This document shows, piece by piece, positions 1 to 6,798 of a DNA stretch of 9,189 nucleotides. The notes beneath the pieces are model-generated. The model searched no databases, had not been told where the DNA came from, and was given only the letters and a program-made list of their open reading frames with translations. Each line of letters opens with the position of its first letter. The stretch's first letter is position 1. A program made the position numbers and the translations under genes. The DNA is from Candidatus Amesbacteria bacterium RBG_19FT_COMBO_48_16 (GTDB lineage: Bacteria > Patescibacteriota > Microgenomatia > CAZETR01 > Amesbacteraceae): contig MEXE01000026.1 in NCBI GenBank assembly GCA_001775555.1, forward strand, positions 1 to 9,189, read 5' to 3'.

Positions 1-1
1 C

Positions 2-1486
2 AGTTATACCGGCATCATGCATCTTGGTCGCCGGGTTTCCGCTCTGCTTGACATCGGTTTGGTACTCTTAATTTTTCTTATTACCCGGAGAATATTTTCT
101 GCAGGCAGACCTGCCTTACTGGGAGCATTTTTTTATGTCGCGTCTGTATTACCGATCCAACTTGCTCATTTTTATGCAGTCGACACATTTATGGTTTTCT
201 TTCTGGTTCTCGGTTTTTACTTTCTGATCCATCTTTATTTTTCCCGCTCTCTCTTTCTCAAATCTCTTCTCTCCATCTTTTTGGGCTTGTCTTTTGGCCT
301 TGCCGTCGCGTCAAAAATCTCCGCCCTCCTCTTTGCCCCCGTCATTGCCCTCGGGTTTCTGGTTTACGCAGTTCATACCAGACATTTACCCCGCCTATTA
401 CTATTACTATTTGCTGTTACTATCTCCGGCTATTTTTCCCTTCGCCTGGCCCAACCCTATCTCTTTGCCGACTCGCGCCTGGTCACCCTGCGGCCGAACC
501 CCAAAGTAATTTCCAATTGGCGTGACCTCAACCGGATGAGTACTGCTGATGCCTCTTTTCCCCCGGCCGTTCAGTGGCTTCATGTTCCTAAAATTTCTTA
601 TTCTTTAGGAAATCTGACTCTCTGGGGACTGGGATTGCCCCTAGCTATTGTCGCATTTTTTTCTTTTATCCCGGCGGTCTTTCATCTTAGGCGTCATCCG
701 CTTCTGATATTGCCTCTGGTTTGGGTTTCTGGTCTTTTTCTTTACCAGTCTGTCCAATTTGCCCAACCCATCCGTTATTTCTACCCCATCTATCCTTTCC
801 TGGGCATCATTTCCGGCTTCGGTTTCTCTCACTTTCTCTCCCGCTTCCGCCACCCCGGTCTGATTCTTGCTCTTACTCTTACACTTGCTTTAATCTGGCC
901 GATCAGTTTCATGTCTATTTACTCCCGTCCCCATTCCCGGGTCTCGGCATCCCGTTGGATAAACCAGAATGTTCCTCACGGCAGTACTCTCTCCTGCGAG
1001 CACTGGGACGATTGTTTACCCATCGGTAATACCCAGGGGATTACAATAATCGAATTTCCCCTCTACGGTCAGGACTCACAGGCTAAGTGGCAGGACATGA
1101 GTCGCCGTCTCGACCAAACTGATTACATCATCCTCTCCAGCAACCGTCTTTATGGTTCAATTATGACCGCTCCTGAGCGATACCCAATTACTACCAGCTA
1201 CTATCAGCTCCTTTTCTCCGGCGCTCTGGGTTTTTCCAAAGTTGCTGAATTTACCTCCCGCCCTAACCTGCCCTTCCCCGGTATTCACCTCTGCCTAACT
1301 CCGCCATTCATCAAATACGGATCAGTCGCTTTTTCCTCTCAGCAATGCCCCCTCTCAGGCGTCAGTTTCGTCGATGACTACGCCGACGAAACCTTTACCG
1401 TCTACGATCACCCAAAGGTGCTCATTTTTCAAAATACCGCCCGTCTTTCTCCCCCAGAAATATTTAATAAAATCTCCTCTTTCTAA
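2..1486 (+). CDS. GT39-like (PMT/ArnT-type) polytopic membrane glycosyltransferase, 5' partial
   Basis: The reading frame is open to the left edge (codons S-Y-T-G-I precede the first ATG at 17). That ATG falls just before what is normally the second membrane helix, so the real N-terminus, including the first catalytic loop, lies outside the window. Numbering from the ATG, about ten hydrophobic helices span residues 9-300, followed by a soluble, probably extracytoplasmic, domain at 300-489. Family-like signatures are QLAHFYAVDTFMVFF (48-62), with an Asp in a luminal loop, and RYFYPIYPFLG (253-263). Enzymes of this clan move a sugar from a polyprenyl- or dolichyl-phosphate donor to protein, lipid or glycan; the acceptor cannot be told here. 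The tail DETFTVYDHPKVLIFQ (457-472) resembles, from memory, the end of large bacterial membrane glycosyltransferases. It converges on the methyltransferase gene with 15 bp between stops, and I see no hairpin terminator in that gap. Confidence 0.8.
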   Translation, partial: SYTGIMHLGRRVSALLDIGLVLLIFLITRRIFSAGRPALLGAFFYVASVLPIQLAHFYAVDTFMVFFLVLGFYFLIHLYFSRSLFLKSLLSIFLGLSFGLAVASKISALLFAPVIALGFLVYAVHTRHLPRLLLLLFAVTISGYFSLRLAQPYLFADSRLVTLRPNPKVISNWRDLNRMSTADASFPPAVQWLHVPKISYSLGNLTLWGLGLPLAIVAFFSFIPAVFHLRRHPLLILPLVWVSGLFLYQSVQFAQPIRYFYPIYPFLGIISGFGFSHFLSRFRHPGLILALTLTLALIWPISFMSIYSRPHSRVSASRWINQNVPHGSTLSCEHWDDCLPIGNTQGITIIEFPLYGQDSQAKWQDMSRRLDQTDYIILSSNRLYGSIMTAPERYPITTSYYQLLFSGALGFSKVAEFTSRPNLPFPGIHLCLTPPFIKYGSVAFSSQQCPLSGVSFVDDYADETFTVYDHPKVLIFQNTARLSPPEIFNKISSF

Positions 1487-1501
1487 TCACTATTTGGACC
1501 C

Positions 1502-2332
1502 TCAGAGCTTCTTTGCTACCAAAACAATATTTAGAAAACTGTCATTTTCCCCCAGCCTTAATCCCTCGTTTGCCCGATCCACCCGGCGGATAACAGAAAG
1601 TAGTAGCTTTCGCAATTTTGTGTCCCGTTTATGGTAATTAAAACGGGAATAGTTGGGCATGCAGCCCATTTCCACTAAATTTTTTCCCACCGCATAAAAC
1701 CAAAAGTGCGCCATTGGCAGGCAGTAATGGGTACATCTGAAAATTTTTTCCACCTTCCATCCCTCGGCAGTAAATTTATTAATAAGCTCTCTTTCACTAT
1801 AAAGTCGCACGTGATCAGCCCATATCCCGGCCAACCACCAAATGTTGACCGGGAGATGTTTTCCTGTCAGTCTTTCTAAAATCCAATTAGCCGGATCCCA
1901 CCAGAAAGGGTAGTTTTTAACCGGTACTGTTATTACCGCTTTCCCTCCCCTCTTCACCACCCTTTGCATTTCCTGAATTGCCAGTCGGTCATCCCGGATA
2001 TGTTCCAACAGTTCCGTGCTTATAACCATATCAAACTCACCGTCCCCAAAAGGCAACCGGGTCGCGTCTCCCTCCATAAATTTTACTTTCGTACCTCCCA
2101 GGCTCGATCTGGCTACATTCAGGTAGTCTGAATTCTTATCCACCGCGGTAACAGTGTAATGTGGATAGATCTCACTTATCAGTTGCTCATAAAATCCCCG
2201 ACCACACCCCACATCTAACACTTTCGCTGCCCCTTTTTTTCCCGCTTTCAGGTTTTCCAACACTAGTTTTGCCCTTCGGGCAAATGCCGGATCCAATTCC
2301 TGCTCCAAGAGTTCTTCGATCTTTCTTGCCAT
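1502..2332 (-). CDS. class I SAM-dependent methyltransferase (Methyltransf_11-like)
   Basis: A 276-aa protein with a Rossmann-type methyltransferase domain. Motif I is VLDVGCGRG (38-46), the acidic residue at the end of beta2 is D65 in TAVDKN, motif II is GDATRLPF (88-95), and FDMVISTELLEH (100-111) carries the post-beta4 motif. The C-terminal third (about 130-276) is rich in W, Y and H and may hold the substrate site or a membrane-peripheral surface; I see no clear TM helix. It is the last gene of the minus-strand train, 3 bp after the GT4 stop, with no convincing Shine-Dalgarno, so translational coupling is likely. Next to sugar-transfer genes it could methylate a glycan, quinone or lipid carrier. 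The sequence does not identify the substrate. Confidence 0.85.
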   Translation of the reverse strand: MARKIEELLEQELDPAFARRAKLVLENLKAGKKGAAKVLDVGCGRGFYEQLISEIYPHYTVTAVDKNSDYLNVARSSLGGTKVKFMEGDATRLPFGDGEFDMVISTELLEHIRDDRLAIQEMQRVVKRGGKAVITVPVKNYPFWWDPANWILERLTGKHLPVNIWWLAGIWADHVRLYSERELINKFTAEGWKVEKIFRCTHYCLPMAHFWFYAVGKNLVEMGCMPNYSRFNYHKRDTKLRKLLLSVIRRVDRANEGLRLGENDSFLNIVLVAKKL

Positions 2333-2335
2333 ATT

Positions 2336-3475
2336 CTAAATCAGCAAACTTTCATACTTTTGTATCGTGGACGGGTAGTCAAAATACTTCTTAACCTTCT
2401 CTTTCTGAACCGTGAACCTTTTTTTATTTCGCAACACTTCCAAAATCCCTTCAGCCAAAGCAGTTGGGGACTCCTTTGCTACCACCACCCCCATTCCGGT
2501 TTGGATAACCGGCTGTCGGGCTCCGGGAATATCTGTTACTACCACCGGTACTCCCGCCAACATAGCTTCGGCCTGGACAAATGGAAAAAAATCACTCCGG
2601 GACGAGACCACCAACACATCACAGGCTTTATAAAATGCCCCCATATCTTCATGTTCCAATTTTCCTAACATAACTAAATTAGGTTCTAACCGTTTTATAA
2701 TGTTTTCCTGAGACTTATAAAAATTTTCATATGTAATATTAGTTTCTCCCGCAAATACAAAACCCGTATTTGGTATTTTACATGTCACCAATGGCACTGC
2801 TTTAAGCAAAATATCAAATCCTTTTTCCTCCACCCATCTACCCGAAAAGCCGATTCTATGTTTAAAACCTTTTAACTTCGAGTTTATCTGTTTTTCTATT
2901 TTCGATTTCGGCTCAAGGGGTGGAAAAGGGGGACGTAATTCTATCCATTTCTTCGGGAACTTTTTCAGTAATGCTGAATGTGTTGCATAGTCTTTGGTAT
3001 TTACGATTACCCCCCGGGAAAGACTGATTGCCAGTGATGTAGTCATATAAAATATTTTTTCCAATATTCGATTACCTACCCCTTTGGGTAATACTAGGTC
3101 ACCATTATGAATAAGCCAAAATGGTTTGCGCCAAACCCACGCCATAACGGCAACCGCAGCTACTTCAGCCTGGGGAGTAAAAGCAACCACCTTATCACAG
3201 CCTGCCATTTGTCGCCACAAAACCGCAAACCAAAGCGGGGACACCATTGTTCGGGACAAGCGGAACCATGCAGGAATTCTTATCACTCTCACATCAGAAA
3301 TTTCTTCTTCCTCCCGTAAATCCAACTCGTGTTTATAGGCCAATACTGAAACCGAAAACATTTTCTTATCCAGACTCTCCGCTAAAGCTTTAGCATATTG
3401 TGTCAGACCGGTCCAATGTGGGTAGTAATATGTAATTACCAGAAGCAGCTTCACTTTTCTTGGTCTTGTATCCAT
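2336..3475 (-). CDS. GT4-family (GT-B fold) glycosyltransferase
   Basis: A 379-aa two-domain glycosyltransferase. The N-terminal Rossmann half opens with KVKLLLVITYYYPHWTG (7-23), with the glycine-containing acceptor loop. The C-terminal half has SGRWVEEKGFDILL (211-224), with R213 and K218 placed for nucleotide-sugar phosphate binding, and the retaining-GT E-x7-E region at SRSDFFPFVQAEAMLAGVP (292-310). The first acidic residue there is Asp (D295), not the usual Glu; E303 is kept. Members use NDP-sugars in the cytoplasm to build glycolipids, glycans or glycoproteins. The ATG start at 3475 overlaps the upstream HAD gene by 25 bp. A GTG at 3454 would give a 4-bp GTGA overlap with that gene's stop and a 372-aa protein starting at the conserved first strand, and is a serious alternative. 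Donor and acceptor sugars are unknown. Confidence 0.87.
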   Translation of the reverse strand: MDTRPRKVKLLLVITYYYPHWTGLTQYAKALAESLDKKMFSVSVLAYKHELDLREEEEISDVRVIRIPAWFRLSRTMVSPLWFAVLWRQMAGCDKVVAFTPQAEVAAVAVMAWVWRKPFWLIHNGDLVLPKGVGNRILEKIFYMTTSLAISLSRGVIVNTKDYATHSALLKKFPKKWIELRPPFPPLEPKSKIEKQINSKLKGFKHRIGFSGRWVEEKGFDILLKAVPLVTCKIPNTGFVFAGETNITYENFYKSQENIIKRLEPNLVMLGKLEHEDMGAFYKACDVLVVSSRSDFFPFVQAEAMLAGVPVVVTDIPGARQPVIQTGMGVVVAKESPTALAEGILEVLRNKKRFTVQKEKVKKYFDYPSTIQKYESLLI

Positions 3476-4020
3476 TGCAATGCTTTCTTTAAATAGCCAA
3501 ACCCCGCCCGATTCCTGTAAAGAAACTTATCTACCAGATTATAAATCCAACAGATTTTAACTCGGTTATTTTTTTCCAGATATTCCACCACATCCAGGTT
3601 GTCTTCTATATAGTAATCGAATTTGTATTTTTTAATTATCTCCTGTTTAAATAAATGTGGTTGTTGATTCTTATTGTTCACACTTACTGTAGTAAATAAA
3701 TCTCTGACCCGAAATTTTCCCAACCACCTCTCCAGATTTTGGTTTAAAAAATTAAATCTAGCAGTTACCAAATGTGCTTCAATTTTTCTCTCTTTTACCA
3801 TCTCTCGCAGTAATTGAAGACCGGGAGCTGGAACAATACTAGATTCATGCAACACTCTCCACAAAAACTGCTGCCAACGATTATGGGGTATAAAAAACTT
3901 TAATCCTCTCTTTTTTAAGATCTTACGTTTAAAACCGGTAATAGGTGCCCGGATAACCCTAAATGGGTTATAAGCTACTACTCCGTCAAAATCCAGACCC
4001 ACTTTAGTAACCCTGCTCAT
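3451..4020 (-). CDS. HAD-superfamily phosphatase (NT5C-like)
   Basis: A 189-aa single-domain HAD hydrolase. Motif I is DFDGVV (10-15), with D10 the expected nucleophile and D12 the acid/base. Motif II is the Thr in HLVTAR (T86). A Lys-rich helix (about 125-132) could supply motif III, and YYIEDN (136-141) supplies the motif IV acidic pair E139/D140 that binds Mg2+. The TAR and IEDN combination resembles cytosolic 5'(3')-deoxyribonucleotidase-type HADs and many uncharacterised relatives. Hydrolysis of a small phosphomonoester (nucleotide or sugar phosphate) is inferred. I chose the ATG at 4020, ten bases after the upstream stop, over an in-frame ATG at 4074: the extra 18 residues of the longer form only re-read the end of the upstream gene in another frame, and lie outside the HAD fold. 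The stop overlaps the GT4 gene. Confidence 0.75.
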   Translation of the reverse strand: MSRVTKVGLDFDGVVAYNPFRVIRAPITGFKRKILKKRGLKFFIPHNRWQQFLWRVLHESSIVPAPGLQLLREMVKERKIEAHLVTARFNFLNQNLERWLGKFRVRDLFTTVSVNNKNQQPHLFKQEIIKKYKFDYYIEDNLDVVEYLEKNNRVKICWIYNLVDKFLYRNRAGFGYLKKALQWIQDQEK

Positions 4021-4033
4021 TATCTGGATTTTA
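4018..4033 (-). promoter_or_regulatory. possible -10 box positioned for a leaderless HAD transcript
   Basis: On the minus strand TAAAAT (4033-4028) overlaps the TAA stop of the surface-protein gene. It is followed by seven bases and the HAD ATG (4020-4018), the same geometry seen before murJ, pilN and lepA. There is no TGn extension and no -35 match, and an AT-rich hexamer next to a TAA stop can arise by chance, so this is the weakest of the set. Confidence 0.25.
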
Positions 4034-5413
4034 CCGTCCCCACCTTGCTTTTGTATAGCTCCAACTCCCCGCAATTATCATGCCTGTCGCTGCAATTAGA
4101 ATCAGCCAAGTCGTATTCACTTCCCCGGTTATTGGTAGCCCCGAATCAGTCGCCGGGGTCGGGGTAGGCGGCATCAAAGTCGGACTTGTGGTCGGAATAA
4201 TGGTTGTTGTTGGTTTGGCAGTGGGAGAAGGGGAGACTCTTGGGGTTACTGTCGGACTTGCCCCGCCGGTGGCGGAGGGACTGGGAGCCATCGTTGCCGA
4301 AGGTGAGGCGGAAAAGGCTGGTAGGAAACTTTCCCCGGCAGCAAACACCATAAACGTCTTTGTAACCGTTTGTACTAACCCGTCGATAACCGCGCTTACG
4401 GTCAATGTATGCTCGCCCGCCGGTATATCCATTGGCACGCTGTAAGCGTAATTTCCGGTATCATCAGCCACGGCAATGCCGCTCACCAGGGCTTCAGAAT
4501 GGATTTCTATGGTTATTTCAGTTCCCGCCGGCGCCTTACCTATGATTTGCGGGCGGGTGGAATTTAATTTTTCTCCGGACTTGGGAGCCAGTACCGACAG
4601 GCTTGTCGGCGGCCCTATTATTTCTGGTTCGGGAGTTGCAGTAGGTAAGGGGTTTGAAACGATATCCTGTTGTGTGAAAGCATATGTCCCTCCCAGTGCC
4701 ATATCTCCCACAGGACTGTCATTATCAGTTGAAGTTTCTGCAGTTGTCATTCCCATCGGACCCCCCTGTATGGTTAATTGCACCGTTGTTTTTTCGCGGT
4801 CGTACGAGGCATATTCCGTCAAATCCGTAACCCTGGCTGTAGACACGGGTATTACGAAGGACCCGCTTTGTTTGACTATTGCGGACAACAACACCGCTCC
4901 CGGTATTTGATAATAAACAATTGCCCCTTCTGCCGGATCTCCGTTTTTGGTGGTTATCTTTCCGTAAGCTACATCAGCATCCGGAGTCTCAGTAATTGCC
5001 GGGGCTGTCTCCGCTCTGTATAGTTCCTCTCCCAGATTATACAGGTTCCGTCCCGAACCAATTTCAAATTCATATCCCGTCTCGGGTTTCAGCCCTTGGA
5101 TTACCACATAGTGGGTAAAATAATTCTCGACAGACCCTTTTTGCTGGTCCCGTTCGTCGGATACTATCAATTCTGGTTCTTCTTGTTCCTCGCCGTACTT
5201 CACATACCCCGAAGTTGCCCGCTCGGTCACCCAAGACACCGTAAAACTCGAATCAGAAATATTTGTGATTTTGACCTCTTGAGGAGTTTCCTCAGCCGAG
5301 GCTACCCCCCGCTCTCTTACTTGATTAGCCACCAGCCAAATGCCTGTCACCAGGCCGCTCACAGCCATCAATAATCCCAAAACCGTCGGTATGGTAATCT
5401 CTGGTCTTTTCAT
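4031..5413 (-). CDS. secreted Fn3-type surface protein with Ser/Thr/Pro stalk and LPITG sorting signal
   Basis: A 460-aa modular surface protein. Residues 1-40 form a positively charged start, a hydrophobic helix (8-29) and a possible signal peptidase site after VASA. Residues 45-137 look like a fibronectin type III or purple-acid-phosphatase-N-like sandwich (KITNISDSSFTVSWVTE, then GLKPETGYEFEIG). Residues 147-245 resemble a carboxypeptidase-regulatory-like domain (YGKITTKNGDPAEGAIVYY). Residues 270-356 look like a bacterial Ig-like domain, with GNYAYSVPMDIPAGEHTLTV typical of it. A low-complexity Ser/Thr/Pro stalk (367-424) leads to LPITG (426-430), a hydrophobic segment (435-449) and a basic tail. 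No catalytic residues are evident, so an adhesive or structural role is inferred. The start overlaps the 66-aa gene by ATGA, and a weak GGAAA lies about 10 nt upstream. Confidence 0.85.
   Translation of the reverse strand: MKRPEITIPTVLGLLMAVSGLVTGIWLVANQVRERGVASAEETPQEVKITNISDSSFTVSWVTERATSGYVKYGEEQEEPELIVSDERDQQKGSVENYFTHYVVIQGLKPETGYEFEIGSGRNLYNLGEELYRAETAPAITETPDADVAYGKITTKNGDPAEGAIVYYQIPGAVLLSAIVKQSGSFVIPVSTARVTDLTEYASYDREKTTVQLTIQGGPMGMTTAETSTDNDSPVGDMALGGTYAFTQQDIVSNPLPTATPEPEIIGPPTSLSVLAPKSGEKLNSTRPQIIGKAPAGTEITIEIHSEALVSGIAVADDTGNYAYSVPMDIPAGEHTLTVSAVIDGLVQTVTKTFMVFAAGESFLPAFSASPSATMAPSPSATGGASPTVTPRVSPSPTAKPTTTIIPTTSPTLMPPTPTPATDSGLPITGEVNTTWLILIAATGMIIAGSWSYTKARWGR
4034..4138 (-). 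other. sortase-type C-terminal sorting signal (LPITG, helix, basic tail)
   Basis: Residues 426-460 have the tripartite order of an LPXTG signal: LPITG, a hydrophobic stretch from TTWLILIAATGMIIAG, then a short tail with K455, R457 and R460. Sortase cleavage between T429 and G430 would be expected from the family rule. No sortase gene is in this window. If none exists in the genome, the helix would simply anchor the protein in the membrane. Confidence 0.7.
4142..4315 (-). other. Ser/Thr/Pro-rich stalk coding segment
   Basis: It encodes residues 367-424 of the surface protein, nearly all S, T, P, A and small hydrophobics, with recurrent PSPT and PTPT units. Such segments act as extended wall-spanning linkers and are common O-glycosylation targets. 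Antisense reading gives a spurious Val/Gly-rich ORF. Confidence 0.7.
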
Positions 5414-5610
5414 GGATTTAATTTTTCCAGTTTTTCGATAGTCGTATAGTCAATTTGCGGATTCAGTGGTGTCAAATGTTTTTCGACAGCTTCTGGTAAA
5501 TTAATCTCGGCATATGCTCTGTACACCTCAAAACCCACCCACGACGCGACAGTTAAAAGTGTCGATATTAATACTATCACAACGTCTTTATCCAGACTCC
5601 TGTTTCTCAT
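5410..5610 (-). CDS. 66-aa single-pass membrane protein of a pilus-like operon, function unknown
   Basis: I do not recognise a named family. The protein has a charged cytoplasmic start (MRNRSLDKD), one helix (about 10-27, VVIVLISTLLTVASWVGF) and a short outside tail rich in P, L, E and N (38-66, including LTPLNPQIDYTTIEKLEKL). It overlaps the pilO-like gene upstream and the surface-protein gene downstream by 4 bp each (ATGA), so all three are translationally coupled. A GGAGAG Shine-Dalgarno sits 3-5 nt before the ATG. By position it sits where pilP follows pilO in proteobacterial pilMNOPQ operons, and a short anchored peptide binding PilN/PilO would fit. That is inference: it lacks the PilP lipobox and beta domain. 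Confidence 0.75.
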   Translation of the reverse strand: MRNRSLDKDVVIVLISTLLTVASWVGFEVYRAYAEINLPEAVEKHLTPLNPQIDYTTIEKLEKLNP

Positions 5611-6248
5611 AAACTCTCCGATGCGGGCATAAACCCGCTTACTCCTTCCGCCACGGCGGTCAGACTTCCGTCCTCTGCTTTGATAATTTTCAGCCTTTTA
5701 ATTAACACCAACCGCCGCGTCTTTTCCAAAGTTGCTAACCACCCCCTGATCTGCGGATACTGGCCTGTGACGGTCACGGAAAACCTGACCGCTTTTACTC
5801 CCTGAGGTAGGTTAATTCTCTCTCCCTTAATTATTTCCTCAGCGACTCCTGAAATAGGCACCCCCTCAAAAACCACTTCTGTTAACCCCACTCCATTTTC
5901 ACCCGCTATTCTTTCCCATCTTTCTGCCAATCCTTCCCATGCGGGAAAGTCCGGCAAACTCTCACTTACCACCCCCAACCTGGGTCTCGCGGCTTGCAGT
6001 TCGGCAGCCGCTTTTTGCACCTGCCGGATTTTCTCATCTAACCTGGCAGCCAGAACTTGCTGTTGTTTTATCTGTCCCACCAGGCCCCCAATCGTAACGA
6101 GGGTCGGGCGGATTGCCATTACCACTAAAAGAATTACCAGCAGAAGTGACAATATTACCCACAGGCTCGCAACGAACAATGGCTGACTTTGCACCACCTG
6201 TAGATATTTCCGGTACCGGGCCAAACTATTTTTGTATTGCAGCGCCAT
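5607..6248 (-). CDS. pilO: PilO-like type IV pilus inner-membrane assembly protein
   Basis: A 213-aa bitopic protein with PilO architecture: a short basic cytoplasmic segment (1-22), one TM helix (about 24-46), a coiled coil (about 55-90, LAARLDEKIRQVQKAAAELQ) and a ferredoxin-like domain (about 98-205). The domain opens with SLPDFPAWEGLAERWERIA and contains the GQYPQIRGWLATLEKTRRL helix typical of PilO. In type IV pilus and type II secretion machines PilO (GspM-like) pairs with PilN to form the alignment platform between the ATPase-associated cytoplasmic ring and the envelope. Its ATG is one base after the pilN stop (TAATATG), so coupled translation is likely. The symbol rests on architecture and neighbours, not on an alignment. 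Confidence 0.75.
   Translation of the reverse strand: MALQYKNSLARYRKYLQVVQSQPLFVASLWVILSLLLVILLVVMAIRPTLVTIGGLVGQIKQQQVLAARLDEKIRQVQKAAAELQAARPRLGVVSESLPDFPAWEGLAERWERIAGENGVGLTEVVFEGVPISGVAEEIIKGERINLPQGVKAVRFSVTVTGQYPQIRGWLATLEKTRRLVLIKRLKIIKAEDGSLTAVAEGVSGFMPASESL
5614..5619 (-). promoter_or_regulatory. Shine-Dalgarno GGAGAG for the 66-aa gene
   Basis: This is the clearest ribosome binding site in the window. The core GGAG lies five bases before the ATG at 5610, inside the end of the pilO-like gene. It shows that the organism uses SD initiation at internal operon genes, in contrast to the SD-less starts of murJ and lepA. Confidence 0.65.
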
Positions 6249-6249
6249 A

Positions 6250-6783
6250 TTACAAAGTAATCTCCAGAATGAACTTAATTCCCGTTAAAGGCTCTTCTTG
6301 AATCTGGCTTAGCTCTACGCTTTTCCAGGTAGGATCAATACTTAAGCCTGATAATAATTGCCCCAGTCCCTGTTCCCCCAGTGAGTTAGCTTCCACTTTG
6401 ATTACCTGTCTTCCCATATCCACGGAAGACAACTTAACCTCTTCGGATACTCTTTCCGCCAATTTGTCCAAAGTCGATCCGGCCTGATACCGGCTGTTTA
6501 GAATTTCATCTGCCGCAGACAGCTTCCGCTGTTGCCCTCTGAACTCCTTTTCAATAGGAAGTTCGGCCTCCAGGACGCTCACTTTGCCCTGAATTTCTTC
6601 GTTCAGTTCGGAAATCTCCTTATCCAGTTTGAATCGGGACAAAAATGCCAGTATTACGATCAATTCCGTAACAATAATAATGTACCTTCCTCCGGATACC
6701 GCCCATTTCAAAAATTTCCCCCAAAAAGAAGACTCAAATTCTGACGGAGGCAACAAATTTACCGGTTTTCCCCGGGCAGCCAT
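6250..6783 (-). CDS. pilN: PilN-like type IV pilus inner-membrane assembly protein
   Basis: A 177-aa protein. Its N-terminus carries VNLLP (8-12), the hallmark NLLP segment by which PilN docks into cytoplasmic PilM. A TM helix (about 33-50), a coiled coil (53-90, KEISELNEEIQGKVSVLEAEL) and a compact ferredoxin-like domain (about 103-177, ending in FILEITL) follow. Length and order match the PilN/GspL-C family. PilM, normally directly upstream, is absent here; the upstream neighbour is rpsT, 12 bp away. Either PilM is encoded elsewhere or the partner has been replaced. A -10-like box overlapping the rpsT stop suggests separate initiation, and the bases GGGGGT just before the ATG could instead be a poor ribosome site. 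Confidence 0.75.
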   Translation of the reverse strand: MAARGKPVNLLPPSEFESSFWGKFLKWAVSGGRYIIIVTELIVILAFLSRFKLDKEISELNEEIQGKVSVLEAELPIEKEFRGQQRKLSAADEILNSRYQAGSTLDKLAERVSEEVKLSSVDMGRQVIKVEANSLGEQGLGQLLSGLSIDPTWKSVELSQIQEEPLTGIKFILEITL

Positions 6784-6798
6784 ACCCCCAGTATATCA
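6784..6798 (-). promoter_or_regulatory. candidate extended -10 promoter for pilN, leaderless geometry
   Basis: On the minus strand TGA-TATACT (6798-6790) is a TGn-extended -10 with five of six matches to TATAAT. Its TGA is also the rpsT stop codon. Six bases (GGGGGT) separate it from the ATG at 6783, so a start point at or within a base of the ATG is predicted. No good -35 is visible; extended -10 promoters often lack one. Confidence 0.4.

Noticed and set aside
1487..1501. Intrinsic terminator between the convergent genes
   Set aside because: Only 15 bp, with no inverted repeat or T-tract visible on either strand.
2161..2668. Plus-strand open frames of about 77-102 aa
   Set aside because: Antisense to the methyltransferase and GT4 genes, with no motif or start signal.
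4021..4074. Longer HAD start at 4074
   Set aside because: The extra 18 residues overlap the end of the surface-protein gene in another frame and precede the conserved first strand of the HAD fold.
4080..4910. Two plus-strand open frames (121 and 144 aa), Val/Gly/Ala-rich
   Set aside because: They are antisense to the stalk and Ig-like domains of the surface protein; the composition is simply the complement of Ser/Thr/Pro codons, with no ribosome site or family motif.
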